From assembly GCA_910587175.1 (NCBI GenBank), contig CAJULH010000002.1:45653-109652 (forward strand): DNA of 64,000 nucleotides, written 5' to 3'. The DNA is from Candidatus Gastranaerophilales bacterium. Its GTDB lineage: Bacteria > Cyanobacteriota > Vampirovibrionia > Gastranaerophilales > Gastranaerophilaceae. A program made the translations under genes and the position numbers. Positions 41,762-51,462 of the stretch are shown here, piece by piece; positions within the stretch are counted from its first letter, which is position 1, and every line of letters starts with the position of its first letter. The notes under the pieces are model-generated. The model did no database searches, was not told the DNA's origin, and was given only the letters and a program-made list of their open reading frames with translations.

Positions 41762-42595
41762 AAGTTTTCTTTTTTCATAAATTTTTCGTTTATGCGGATT
41801 TTCTTTCAAATTTAACTTATTTTTTTTAAAAGGACTCTGATTGTAATATTTCATCCACTCATTGGAATACGGTATATTTTCATATTCCCAGGGTTTTAAA
41901 TATGTTAAATGGATAATTTTTGGAGAAATTTTAGAGACATTATAGAAATCCTTCACGGTTTTTTGCGTAAGTCTTTTATTTGTTACCATATAATTATAAT
42001 CAGGGCTTAAATATTTGACTGAATCTTTAAATGTAATATTAAAAATTTCCTGGTCAAGATAATCAATTGCAGAATTTTTCTTATTTTCTAAAAGTTTTTC
42101 AGATATATTGTCTTCGCGCATTTTCTCTGCGTTTAAAAGCATAACGCCTGAGTTAAAATAGTTTTTGATTTTTAGCCTTTCATTATCCTTGCACATAATC
42201 TCTCCAATGCAGTCTTTTATAACTCCCGCATAGAGATTTTCTAAATCAGTTTTAAAAAATTCAGCTAAATCATCTAAAATTAATGTATCGGAATCAAGGT
42301 ATAATATTTTGTCATGGTTTCTAAATATTTCTGCAATATCAAATTTGAAAAAAGCAGCTTTTGAAACATATGTCTCTTTAATTTTTATATCAGAATATTT
42401 ATTTTCCAGATTTAAAAGCGTTATGTTATCTATATTTTTAAAATATGCCCTGTTTTTGTCAGATAAATCTATTCCTATGACATAAACATCAGGCAGAGTG
42501 TTTTTGCATTTATTTTTTAAAAGAGAAATTATTGATACAATCGTCGGCATTGCATAATTATCATCTGTTATATAAACAATAGGAATTTTATTCAT
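41678..42595 (-). CDS. Family 8 glycosyltransferase
   Basis: 305 aa, cytosolic, GT8 (LPS galactosyl/glucosyltransferase-like). IPIVYITDDNYAMPTIVSI, KILYLDSDTLILDDL (the DXD metal-binding motif) and YFNSGVMLLNAEKMR are typical, as is QEIFNITF and ending KIIHLTYLKPWEY. It is a paralogue of the next gene (about half identical) but has an almost identical C-terminus. Likely adds a hexose to LPS or a capsule. Start ATG at 42595. The gap to the upstream paralogue is 18 nt: one operon. Confidence 0.88.
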   Translation of the reverse strand: MNKIPIVYITDDNYAMPTIVSIISLLKNKCKNTLPDVYVIGIDLSDKNRAYFKNIDNITLLNLENKYSDIKIKETYVSKAAFFKFDIAEIFRNHDKILYLDSDTLILDDLAEFFKTDLENLYAGVIKDCIGEIMCKDNERLKIKNYFNSGVMLLNAEKMREDNISEKLLENKKNSAIDYLDQEIFNITFKDSVKYLSPDYNYMVTNKRLTQKTVKDFYNVSKISPKIIHLTYLKPWEYENIPYSNEWMKYYNQSPFKKNKLNLKENPHKRKIYEKRKLYDRWIIDILGLRFSYKKGGKDFRLFYP

Positions 42596-42610
42596 AAATC
42601 ATACACCGTC

Positions 42611-42697
42611 TTTTTAAGGGTAGAAAAGTCTGAAATCTTTTCCGCCCTTTTTATAACTGAATCTTAACCCTAAAATATCTATTATCCACCTGTCGTA
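42611..42697 (+). repeat. 87-bp direct repeat, copy 2
   Basis: See copy 1 at 41675-41761; one mismatch. Confidence 0.85.
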
Positions 42698-43552
42698 TTC
42701 TTTTCTTTTGTAATAGACTTTGCTGTATTTATGAGGATATTCTTTCAGATTTAGCGGCACATCTTTATATTCAGACAGATTGTAATATTTCATCCATTGC
42801 TTTGAAAACTCAACATCTTTATACGCCCAGGGTTTTAGATAATACGTAAAATGCACAACGACAGGTCTTAGTGTCCAAACATTAAAAAGTGAACACAGGG
42901 TAAAGAAAGTAAATTTTAAATTTGATGTAAGAAAATTATAGTTTGGATGTAAAAATTTTACATAGTTTTTAAAAACTGTGTTGAAAACATTTTGATCCAT
43001 ATATCTTTTTACAGTTTCGTTTAATTTTGCATCCAAAAGTCTCTCTCCTAGACTATCTTCCCGCATCTTTTTTATATTTAAAAGCATCATGCCTGAGTTA
43101 AAATAATTGTTTCCAACCCCTATATCATTTGCATCACCCTTTAAAACGGCAAGAATATCTCTCACAACAGCAGCATAATATCCATTAATATCAGTTTTCA
43201 AAAGCTTAGTTAAATCTCTTAAAATCAAAGTGTCGCAATCAAGATACAAAACTTTATCATAATTTTTAAAAATATCTGCTATATCAAATTTAAAAAGAGC
43301 GGCTTTTGTCACATGATTATGCTCAGCATGCAGATTTTCATATTTATTATCAAGGTTTAAAATCTGTACATTATCAAGCTTCTTTAAACTCTCTTCATTT
43401 TCTTTTGATAAACTTACCCCTACCACGTAAATTTCAGCCATTTTAGAATGATTTTTAAAATTTTTAAGAAGAGACAATATGGATACAGTTGCAGGCATTA
43501 CGTAATTGTCATCTGCAATATAAACTATGGGTATTTTCTTTTCCTTTTGCAT
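42614..43552 (-). CDS. Family 8 glycosyltransferase, paralogue
   Basis: 312 aa. IPIVYIADDNYVMPATVSIL, VLYLDCDTLILRDL (DCD, the metal motif with Cys), NYFNSGMMLLNIKKMR, DQNVFNTVFKNYVKFLHPNYNFL and VHFTYYLKPWAYKD. The ORF can be extended to 43879 but that part is antisense to hydE; the ATG at 43552 has a TACAAT 7 nt upstream and begins the GT8 fold exactly. Divergent from hydE. Its last 28 codons are a near-exact copy of the neighbour's. Confidence 0.88.
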   Translation of the reverse strand: MQKEKKIPIVYIADDNYVMPATVSILSLLKNFKNHSKMAEIYVVGVSLSKENEESLKKLDNVQILNLDNKYENLHAEHNHVTKAALFKFDIADIFKNYDKVLYLDCDTLILRDLTKLLKTDINGYYAAVVRDILAVLKGDANDIGVGNNYFNSGMMLLNIKKMREDSLGERLLDAKLNETVKRYMDQNVFNTVFKNYVKFLHPNYNFLTSNLKFTFFTLCSLFNVWTLRPVVVHFTYYLKPWAYKDVEFSKQWMKYYNLSEYKDVPLNLKEYPHKYSKVYYKRKEYDRWIIDILGLRFSYKKGGKDFRLFYP

Positions 43553-43594
43553 AGTTAAAATTGTATCATAAACTGATGTATAATCTTTTATATT
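43553..43594. promoter_or_regulatory. Divergent promoters of the GT8 gene and hydE
   Basis: Minus: TACAAT (43560-43565), 7 nt before the GT8 ATG. Plus: TATAAT (43579-43584), 10 nt before the hydE ATG. Only 42 nt separate the two start codons, so regulators or polymerases would compete. Confidence 0.5.
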
Positions 43595-44620
43595 ATGGAA
43601 AGCATTATAAAAAAAGCCATAGAAACCCATATCCTTGAAAGAGAGGAAATTACCGCCCTTCTTAAAGATGAAAACATAAACGAAACTCTTTTTTATGCTG
43701 CAGACAAAGTCAGAAAAGAATACGTCGGGGATGAAATTCACCTTCGGGGATTGATTGAATTTTCTAATATTTGCAAAAGAAACTGCCTTTATTGCGGCAT
43801 AAGATGCGGTAATAAAAATATTAAAAGGTTCAGACTGGATGAAGAAAATATTGTAACCCTGGCAAAAAATGCGACGCAAAAAGGATTTAAAACAATCGTA
43901 CTGCAGTCCGGGGAAGACCCTTATTTTACAGCTGAAATCCTGGCAAATATTATAAGCAGGATTAAAAAATTTAACGTTGCAATCACCCTTAGCACAGGAG
44001 AAATGGAAGAAAGGGAATATAAACTTTTAAAAGATGCAGGTGCAGACAGGTTTTTGCTTAGGATTGAAACCACAAACCCTTATTTATACAAAAAATTTCA
44101 CCCGGATATGAGTTTAGAACATCGCATAAATTGTCTTAAAACACTAAAAAAACTTGGATATGAAACAGGAACGGGTGTTCTTGTCGGACTTTTCGGACAA
44201 ACATTTGAAAGTCTTGCAAATGATATCATTTTCTTTAAAGAGATTGATGCCGATATGATTGGTCTTGGACCCTTAATTGTAAATGAGGATACACCTTTGA
44301 AGGGCGGCAATAACGGCTCGCTTAATTTGGCTTTGAAGATGATTGCAATTACAAGACTTTTAATGCCTGATATTAATATCCCTGCAACTACTGCTATGGA
44401 AACGCTCCACCCAAAAGGACGAATTATGGCGCTGCAGGCAGGGGCAAATGTTATAATGCCGAATGTCGGAGATTATAACGAAAAAAAACTTTACAGTTTA
44501 TACCCCGGAAAAGCAAATGTAAACGATGATACTGACACGTCAAAAGAAAAAATAACAGCCTTAATTAAAAGCATTGGAAGAGTTCCGTCTACAAGTTTCG
44601 GATTTAGAAAAAAGGTGTAG
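43595..44620 (+). CDS. hydE: [FeFe]-hydrogenase maturase HydE (radical SAM)
   Basis: 341 aa radical SAM enzyme needed to build the 2Fe subcluster of [FeFe]-hydrogenase. The cluster motif CKRNCLYC (Cys60, 64, 67) is in FSNICKRNCLYCGIRCGN, followed by LQSGEDP and the HydE/BioB-like barrel (RIETTNPYLYKKFHPDMSLEHR; TGVLVGLFGQT; GLGPLIVNEDTPL; PATTAMETLHPKGR). GLGP...TPL and PATTAMETL are HydE hallmarks. HydF, HydG and the hydrogenase are not in the window. It fits H2-evolving fermentation. Confidence 0.92.
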   Translation: MESIIKKAIETHILEREEITALLKDENINETLFYAADKVRKEYVGDEIHLRGLIEFSNICKRNCLYCGIRCGNKNIKRFRLDEENIVTLAKNATQKGFKTIVLQSGEDPYFTAEILANIISRIKKFNVAITLSTGEMEEREYKLLKDAGADRFLLRIETTNPYLYKKFHPDMSLEHRINCLKTLKKLGYETGTGVLVGLFGQTFESLANDIIFFKEIDADMIGLGPLIVNEDTPLKGGNNGSLNLALKMIAITRLLMPDINIPATTAMETLHPKGRIMALQAGANVIMPNVGDYNEKKLYSLYPGKANVNDDTDTSKEKITALIKSIGRVPSTSFGFRKKV

Positions 44621-44683
44621 GATTCCCTTACAGGTCTAGATTATTATACCTTTTCAAACTTTTATTTTTAATTTATGCTTGTG

Positions 44684-44721
44684 TTATAATTTATTTATAT
44701 TACAATTGTAGTAAATAAATT
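44684..44721 (+). promoter_or_regulatory. Extended -10 promoter and AT-rich dyad upstream of the PDC gene
   Basis: TGTTATAAT (extended -10, ends 44690), then AATTTATTTA (44688-44697) and TAAATAAATT (44712-44721) around TACAATTGTA. It could be an operator or a leader hairpin. Confidence 0.4.
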
Positions 44722-44763
44722 ATATAAAGCAGCCTTTAAAAAGATTTAGGAGCATAAACAACT

Positions 44764-46407
44764 ATGAAAATAAAAGTGGCAGATTATCTTGCAAAAAGAA
44801 TTGTAAACATTGGAATAGACACAGTATTTGGGCTTCCGGGGGATTATAATTTTAATATCCTTGATGCAATCATACAAAATTCTGATTTAGAATGGGTTAA
44901 TTGTACAAACGAACTGAATGCAGCATACTCAGCAGACGGATATGCCAGAATAAAGGGTTTTGGCGCTGTTGTCACAACGTTCGGTGTCGGCGAATTAAGC
45001 GCCATCAACGGCATAGGTGGCGCGTATGCAGAAAATGTACCGGTTATAAAAATTGCAGGAGTTCCAAAAACTGCTGCCGTAAAGCAAAATGCGATTTTAC
45101 ACCACAACTTTTCAAACCCGGATTATTATGCTTTTGAACATGCATATTTAAATGTTACGGAAACAACAGCTTTCCTGACTGAAGAAAACGCTAAAGAAGA
45201 GATAGACCGGGTATTTGAAACAATGGTAAGGACAAGAAAACCGGTTTATCTTGCACTGCCTATGGATGTTTGTAACCATTTAATCGAGGATAAAATCCCT
45301 GAAATCAAAATTAAATCCGACCCCGATACTTTAAAAACAGCCGTAGAAAAAATCACTGAAATGATTAACAGTGCTAAAAATCCCGTCATTATAACAGATT
45401 ATTTGATGAAAAGGTTCAGACTTCAATCTGAAGTAAGAGAATTTATAGATAAATTTAATATAAAAATTACCTCAATGATTATGGGAAAAGGGCTTGTAAA
45501 TGAAGATGATCCGCATTTTATCGGAATGAACCACGGAATTTTGGCAGATGAAGATTTCCAAAAAACTTTTGGCAGGGTTGATTTAATTATCGGTTTTGGA
45601 ACCCTTTTTTCAGACCTAAATACCCTTGCTTTTTCGTATTTGCCGGATGAAAGATTTAAAATCAATATCCAGGGAAATTTCACGGAAATTGACGGCAAAA
45701 AATATGAAAATATTTATGCAGATGATGTTATAAAAAGACTTTTAGATGCAGATATCAAAGCAAAAGACGATACAAAAACAATATTTAAGGGTTATAGAGA
45801 GATTGAAACTTCAGATAACCCGATAAAAACCGATGAAATATTTCCTGTTTTGCAAAGCTTTTTACAGGAAAATGATACTATAACCGCAGAAACAGGGATT
45901 ATAGCCTATCCTGCATCAAAAATGAGACTGAAGAAGGATTCAAACTACATAAGCCAGACAATGTGGGGTTCAATAGGCTGGGCAACACCTGCATCCTTCG
46001 GCGCTGCAATGGCAGACAGGACAAAAAGACTTATATTATTTACAGGAGAAGGTTCTCACCAGCTCACTATTCAGGAATTAGCCAATATGTTCAAATATGA
46101 GATTAAACCAATCATTCTGCTTTTAAACAACAGCGGATACACGATAGAACGCGTTTTGTCTAATAATCCTAATGATATTTTTAATAACATTACAAGCTGG
46201 GATTATAAAAAAGCACTTGAGCTATTCTCCGGAGGAAAAAATTTCAAATATTTAAGTGCAAAAACTTCAAATGAGCTGAAGGAAGCCCTTACAGCAGCAC
46301 AAACTATACAAAAGGAAAGCCTTGTTTATATTGAAATTTTTACAGACAAAATGGATGTGCCCGCAATTGTGCAGCAATCTGTAGATAATGCAAAGAAGCG
46401 CTTTTAA
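44764..46407 (+). CDS. Pyruvate/indolepyruvate decarboxylase (ThDP-dependent)
   Basis: 547 aa, the size of PDC. VNCTNELNAAYSADGYAR holds the catalytic Glu50 of the ThDP enzymes, and ILHHNFSNPD the His113-His114 pair that is characteristic of PDC/IPDC. The C-terminal ThDP site has FTGEGSHQLTIQELANMFKYEIKPIILLLNNSGYTIE (G-D-G/E-x(25-30)-N-N, here GEGS...NN). Non-oxidative decarboxylation of pyruvate to acetaldehyde; the Fe-ADH would make ethanol. Bacterial PDC is uncommon, so IPDC or phenylpyruvate decarboxylase is an alternative. AGGAG 12 nt before the ATG. Confidence 0.88.
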   Translation: MKIKVADYLAKRIVNIGIDTVFGLPGDYNFNILDAIIQNSDLEWVNCTNELNAAYSADGYARIKGFGAVVTTFGVGELSAINGIGGAYAENVPVIKIAGVPKTAAVKQNAILHHNFSNPDYYAFEHAYLNVTETTAFLTEENAKEEIDRVFETMVRTRKPVYLALPMDVCNHLIEDKIPEIKIKSDPDTLKTAVEKITEMINSAKNPVIITDYLMKRFRLQSEVREFIDKFNIKITSMIMGKGLVNEDDPHFIGMNHGILADEDFQKTFGRVDLIIGFGTLFSDLNTLAFSYLPDERFKINIQGNFTEIDGKKYENIYADDVIKRLLDADIKAKDDTKTIFKGYREIETSDNPIKTDEIFPVLQSFLQENDTITAETGIIAYPASKMRLKKDSNYISQTMWGSIGWATPASFGAAMADRTKRLILFTGEGSHQLTIQELANMFKYEIKPIILLLNNSGYTIERVLSNNPNDIFNNITSWDYKKALELFSGGKNFKYLSAKTSNELKEALTAAQTIQKESLVYIEIFTDKMDVPAIVQQSVDNAKKRF

Positions 46408-46469
46408 AACTAAAATTCCGGCAAAAAAGTTCGTGTCGATATTTAAAAGCTATTTAAAATAAATCGTGT

Positions 46470-46475
46470 TAAAAT
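46470..46475 (+). promoter_or_regulatory. -10 element of the fucosyltransferase gene (leaderless)
   Basis: TAAAAT, 6 nt before the ATG at 46482. No ribosome site. Confidence 0.5.
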
Positions 46476-46481
46476 GACCTT

Positions 46482-47486
46482 ATGCTAGTTTGTCCGCATA
46501 GTGGAATAGGGAACCAGATAGGGAATTATGTCTTCGGGCAGTTTTTGCTTCATTGCGCTTTAGCTGAATGCAGTGCAGCTTCGTATAATACAACCGCACA
46601 AAACGCTGGTTTAAAATTTTTGTTTTTGGACGATGAAAACATTGACAGAACTTTTGTTTTAAATAAATTTAACACGGAATTAACCGAAGCTTCAAAAGAA
46701 GATATTGAAAGGTTTTTAAAGGCAAGAGCAAATTTCACTCTTTATAAATTTCTTATTAAAAATATTCATTCAAGGAGAAGAGAATATTTTAACTCGTTTT
46801 ACAAAATGTTGCAGCGAATTCGCCTAAAATACAACATCTATCCTGTTAAAACCCCGGCTTTAATGTCAAAAGTGGTTTCATATAAAAATGTTTTGGAAAA
46901 CATCTCAAAGAATAATTCAAAAACTGCCATAAAAGAAAACTTGATTGAAAACATTATTGTATGCGATTGTTATTCGCCCATTAAAGAATTTTATGAACAT
47001 TCCTTCAGAGAGAAGATGAAGAAGCACTTTGTCTTAAAAGAAAAGATTGATGAAAAAAACAAAGAAATTTTAGAAAAAATAAGAAACTGTAAAAATTCTG
47101 TCGGAATACATATAAGACGCGGTGATTATTTGGGACTCAAAATTCCCGTGGTAAAAAAAGAATTTCTTCTTAAAAAAATAAACTTTTTTAATGAAAAATT
47201 TGGCAACTCTTCTATAGACAGCACTTATGGCACCACACAAAACGGAGTAAAGTTTTTTATCTTTTCAGACGGAATGGACTGGGCAAAAAAACATATTCAA
47301 GGACAAAATGTAAATTTTGTAGATATAAATGATGAAGACCATGGATATTTGGATTTTGCATTGTTTAATAATTGCCGTCACAGAATATATTCTGCATCAT
47401 CATTCAGCAAATGGGTGCAATATTTAAACCCATATGAAGACAGTATTGAATTTATGCCCGAAAGCAAAGATGTGGTTGTTGAATAA
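46482..47486 (+). CDS. Family 11 alpha-1,2-fucosyltransferase-like
   Basis: 334 aa. N-terminal GIGNQIGNYVFGQFLLHCALA is the GT11 start (G-x-G-N-Q-x-x-x-Y/F), and SVGIHIRRGDYLGL is motif I (H-x-R-R-G-D), which binds GDP-fucose. C-terminal FIFSDGMDWAKKHI (motif F-x-F-S-D-D/G) and HRIYSASSFSKWVQYLN complete the set. It would add fucose in alpha-1,2 linkage to a galactose or similar residue on a surface glycan, which may mimic host glycans. The middle 110 aa (70-180) is less conserved. Confidence 0.85.
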   Translation: MLVCPHSGIGNQIGNYVFGQFLLHCALAECSAASYNTTAQNAGLKFLFLDDENIDRTFVLNKFNTELTEASKEDIERFLKARANFTLYKFLIKNIHSRRREYFNSFYKMLQRIRLKYNIYPVKTPALMSKVVSYKNVLENISKNNSKTAIKENLIENIIVCDCYSPIKEFYEHSFREKMKKHFVLKEKIDEKNKEILEKIRNCKNSVGIHIRRGDYLGLKIPVVKKEFLLKKINFFNEKFGNSSIDSTYGTTQNGVKFFIFSDGMDWAKKHIQGQNVNFVDINDEDHGYLDFALFNNCRHRIYSASSFSKWVQYLNPYEDSIEFMPESKDVVVE

Positions 47487-47495
47487 TTTACAAAA

Positions 47496-47524
47496 TTGCA
47501 ATATCAAGCTTTTTAATGTAATTT
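47496..47524 (+). promoter_or_regulatory. Leaderless promoter of the type IIG gene
   Basis: TTGCAA (47496-47501), 17-nt spacer, TAATTT (47519-47524), then 7 nt to the ATG at 47532. Confidence 0.6.
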
Positions 47525-47531
47525 ATGAGAT

Positions 47532-50500
47532 ATGGCAGCACTTTTTAGTCAAAAACTTTTAAAAACAGCCATTGAAAAGTTCTCATTTCCTGATGGAGAA
47601 AAGCAAGAAAAAATTAATGGCATTATCCAAGGGTGGCAAACAGCTTTTAAAGACCACGATTTAAGCAAGGCTAAAGAAACATCTTTGCAGGGCAAATTTT
47701 TTGCAAAATTCTTCTGCGAAATTTTAGGCTATACAACCATCGACGATATATCGGGGGGGGGGGAGCTGGACCCTTAAACAGGAGTCAAAAACCGAAGTGG
47801 ATGGTAAAGAAGCGGATGGAAGCCTAGGTTTTTATACTAAAAATTCAGCTTGCGTACGCTGCGTTATAGAGCTTAAAGATGCCCAATGTAATTTAGATGC
47901 AAAACAGCAATCAAGGGAAAATAAACAAACCCCTGTTGAACAAGCTTTTCAATACCTTTACAAGTTTGCAGATTGTGATTGGGTAATAGTTTCAAATTTC
48001 AGATATACAAGGCTTTATCATAAATCAAAAGGGCAGACAGCCTATGAAGAATTTGACATTTTAACTCTTGATAATGAAAAGGAATTTAAGCGTTTTTATT
48101 ACTGTTTGTGTGCCGATAATCTTATTAACAAGCAGGCATGTTCCCCTATGGACTTGCTGATTAAACAAACCGGCAAAAATGATATTGATATTACAAAAGA
48201 ATTCTATGCCCAATTCAAAAAAGTAAGAAAGCTGTTTTTTGAACACATTGTAGAAAATAACCCTGAATTTGATAAAAAATTACTTTTGGAAAAAACACAA
48301 AAACTTCTTGACCGTTTTATTTTTGTATTCTTTTGTGAAGATACAGCAGGGCTTTTGCCGCCAAAAACTGTGGAAAGCACGTACAAAAGAGCAAAAAATT
48401 CTTTTTCAATGTCTAAATGCAGAGTGTGGGAGCAGTTCACGGGGCTTTTCAAATCAATAGACAAAGGAAACATGAATGTTACTCCGCATATAAATGCTTA
48501 TAACGGCGGATTATTTAAAGATGATGAAATCCTTGATAGGCTTGTCATTCAAGATGATATGTTTGAACATATGGTAAATCTTGCTGCTTATGATTTTGAA
48601 AGTGATTTAAACGTTAATATCTTGGGGCATATATTTGAACAGTCTTTGTCAGATTTAGAAGCTATTAAAAATGAGTTGGATGGGATTACAGAGGATAAAA
48701 AGAACTCAAAACGCAAAAAAGACGGTATATTCTACACCCCTGAATACATAACACATTATATTGTTGAAGAAACAATCGGAAAATATCTTGAAGAAAATCC
48801 TGAAAAGCTTGAAACAATTAAGATTTTAGACCCTGCCTGCGGCAGCGGCGCATTTTTAAACCAGGCTCATGAATTTTTAAGAAAACAGCACAGAATAAGG
48901 GTTGAAGAAAAAATAAATGCTGAAAAATCCCGCAAAAGCAAAGGACAGGAATATTTACAGGTAAATTTATTAAAACACTCTAATATTGCGGAAAATGACC
49001 GGTCAATTCTTTTAAATAATATCTTTGGAGTGGATTTAAACCAGGAAAGCGTTGAAATAACAAAGCTTGCACTGTGGTTGAAAACTGCACACCCTGATTA
49101 TAAACTGCAGAACCTTGATGAAAATATAAAATGCGGAAATTCCTTAATTGATGATGTTGAAATTGCAGGGAATAAGGCTTTTAGGTGGAAAAATGAGTTT
49201 AAAAGTATAATGGATGATGGCGGTTTTGATGTGATTATAGGGAATCCGCCGTATGGAGTATCATTTAGCGATAATGAGAAAAAATACTTAACAAAACTCG
49301 ATAGCAATGTACCCGATTATGAAATATATATTTACTTTATTTCACAAGCAATAAATTTATTAAAAGATGGCGGAATTGTATCTTTTATCTTTCCAAATAC
49401 GTTTTTAAGTATCTTGTATGGTCAAAAATACAGAGAATGGATTTTAAATAATTTTGAAATACTCTCAATTGTAGATTTATCAAATGACAATACATTTGAA
49501 GATGCTTCTGTTAGAACTTGCATTTTTACTGTAAGAAAACAGGGGAGAGCAAACAAGGTTAATTTTATTAAAATTGATGACAAAACAAAAGAATTTAAGA
49601 TTATAAATGAAATAGATTACGATACATTAAATAAATCTTTAGATAATTGGCTTAGGTTATTAGAGTTTAATCCTGAAATACAATCAATATTAGAAAAAAT
49701 ATGTTCGCAAAATTATAAATTAAATGAATTATGCGAAATTTCCCAAGGATATATTCCTTATAGGCGTTCTGATTTAATAAAGCAATTTGGTGAAGAACAG
49801 GGCAACAAAATTGTAGATGAAAGGCTATGGCATTCAAACTATAAAATGTCTGATGATTATATCCAAGAAATTTTAGGAAAGGATATTGGTAGATATATAA
49901 ATACAACTTCCGAGTCTTATTTTAAATATGGAAAACATGTTGCTTGTTATGTAAACCCAAAATTTTTCAATGGTGAAAGGATTCTTATTAGAGAAATAGT
50001 TAATTCTAATATTTTTGCAACAATAGTTTCAAAAGAATTTTTAAACAATCCGTCTATAATTAATGTGATAAAAAGAAGTAATGACTTTAGCTTAAAATAC
50101 ATATTAGCTTTAATAAATTCAAAATTATTTGCTTGGTATCACATAAATACATCTCCAAAAGCCAAAAAGGGGCTTTTTCCTAAAATTTTAATTAATGATG
50201 TTCGCAATTTGCCTATAATTAAGGCTAATTTAAACCAGCAACAATCACTTGCTCAAAAAGCTGAAAAAATGATTGAGCTTAACAGCAGACTTTACGATGA
50301 AACACAAAAAGCCCTTGAGCTTATAGAGCTTGAATACAAACCTAAAAAGATTACCCAAAAATTAGAACAGTTTTACATTTTAGGTTTGAACCCGTTTATT
50401 GAAGAGCTTGAAAAACAGGGTGCAAAATTAACGCTGGCACAAAAAGAAGATTTGATAACCTGGTATAAAACAAAATCAGACCTATTAAGCAGTATAAAAG

Positions 50501-50601
50501 CCGAAATTGACCGCACCGACCACGAAATTGACCAAGAAGTCTACAACCTCTACGGCTTAACAGATGAAGAGATTAAGATAATAGAGAAGTCAAATTGTTA
50601 A
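47532..50601 (+). pseudogene. Type IIG restriction-modification enzyme, phase-variable; frame broken at a G11 tract
   Basis: Two collinear frames: residues 1-81 (47532-47777) and 934 aa from 47797 to 50601. They meet at 11 G (47753-47763); removing one G (or adding two) joins them into one frame of about 1022 aa: ...TTIDDISGGGSWTLKQESK... The joined protein is an Eco57I-type fusion: PD-(D/E)xK nuclease (GSLGFYTKNS...VIELKDA, E-L-K), then HIFEQSLSDLE helical region, methyltransferase motif I ILDPACGSGAF, GVDLN, motif IV VIIGNPPYGVSF, then a target-recognition domain (about 600-860) and a helical end. In the present sequence nearly the whole protein is lost unless translation restarts. The tract, and the intact frame beyond it, argue for phase variation rather than decay. 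Confidence 0.85.
47753..47763 (+). repeat. Homopolymer G11 in a coding frame
   Basis: Eleven G, preceded by ATATC. In an AT-rich genome this is far outside chance. 10 or 13 G would restore the frame. See also 58386-58397. Confidence 0.95.
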
Positions 50602-50817
50602 ATGATAAGTTTTAACAAAAATATTATAAAGCATAAAAATAGCCTGATTTACTTACTAGTTTTTTGATCCAAAGAAGTATATAATGATTTTAAAGACATA
50701 TAATAATATCAGGTTAAGAAAATTTAAAATACACAAAATGGTTGTTTCATTTATTTATTTTTGTGGAATAATATAATTGCTCAAGTAACCTATCTATTAA
50801 TCGGTACTAGGAGTTAT
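50602..50817. other. Intergenic region
   Basis: AT-rich region after the R-M gene. No gene seen apart from a 12-codon frame; the hairpin at 50818 ends it. Confidence 0.3.
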
Positions 50818-50843
50818 AGAGACACCTACGGGGTGTCTCTTTT
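50818..50843. terminator. Terminator between R-M gene and the DUF3800 pair
   Basis: AGAGACACC/GGTGTCTCT, 9 perfect pairs, loop of 5, then TTT; it abuts the minus-strand stop at 50842. Confidence 0.65.
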
Positions 50844-51462
50844 AAATATTAAAACTTTTCAAGAAACCTTTAGGTGGGTTATTATATGCCGAATTTAAGT
50901 AGATGATATGATTACCATCGCTTAATCTGGTTCTGGATAATACCACTAAAAAATCTCGGTTTCTATCATAAATACGAATTTTGTCCTCGTTTTTATTATT
51001 AATATCAGGAGTAGTATTTACAAAAATATTATTGTTTAGAATATTGGCATTTTCTATTGTCTCTCTTATCCAAGTAATTCTTCTAGTTCTTTCTATGCTG
51101 AATATGCCAGGAGTTCTTGTATGCAAACGCTTCTTGCTTCTAGATTTTTTGTATTCTTTAGTTAATTTTAAATTATGGTCTTCATCGCTTGTTATATGTT
51201 GAAAAATATCTTCCTTGTCTTTCCATGGACAACTATCGCAAGTGATATTATTATTGCATTTATTTCCACAATTCGAACAGTCTAATATTTTTGAATTAAT
51301 ATTGACTCTGTTTCCTTGAAATAAAACTGAATTTTCTATAAAAGTTTTTTTAAAAATAATATAAGCATATTCAATGAAAGCAATGCTATCAAATTTCTTA
51401 CCTGAAAAAAATATGCTGGTATCAATCAATTCGGGAGACTGTATCAATGTTTTGCCTCCCAT
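50842..51462 (-). CDS. Unknown protein with Cys cluster, partner of a DUF3800 protein
   Basis: Not recognised. 206 aa. LDCSNCGNKCNNNITCDSCPW has four to six Cys in CX2C-like pairs, probably a zinc ribbon, between an N-terminal helical part and a basic region (KKSRSKKRLHTRTPGIF). The C-terminus has RTRRITWIRETIENA and RNRDFLVVLSRTRLSDGNHIIYLNSAY, which reads like the R..W I..., V-V-L, Y-L-N-S-A-Y pattern of BECR-type phage nucleases, by analogy only. The ATG overlaps the DUF3800 gene by 19 nt, so the two are coupled. Expected role: two-gene anti-phage or abortive-infection module. Confidence 0.45.
   Translation of the reverse strand: MGGKTLIQSPELIDTSIFFSGKKFDSIAFIEYAYIIFKKTFIENSVLFQGNRVNINSKILDCSNCGNKCNNNITCDSCPWKDKEDIFQHITSDEDHNLKLTKEYKKSRSKKRLHTRTPGIFSIERTRRITWIRETIENANILNNNIFVNTTPDINNKNEDKIRIYDRNRDFLVVLSRTRLSDGNHIIYLNSAYNNPPKGFLKSFNI

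Noticed and set aside
42614-43879. N-terminal extension of the second GT8 protein
   Set aside because: It is antisense to hydE; the GT8 fold begins at the ATG at 43552.
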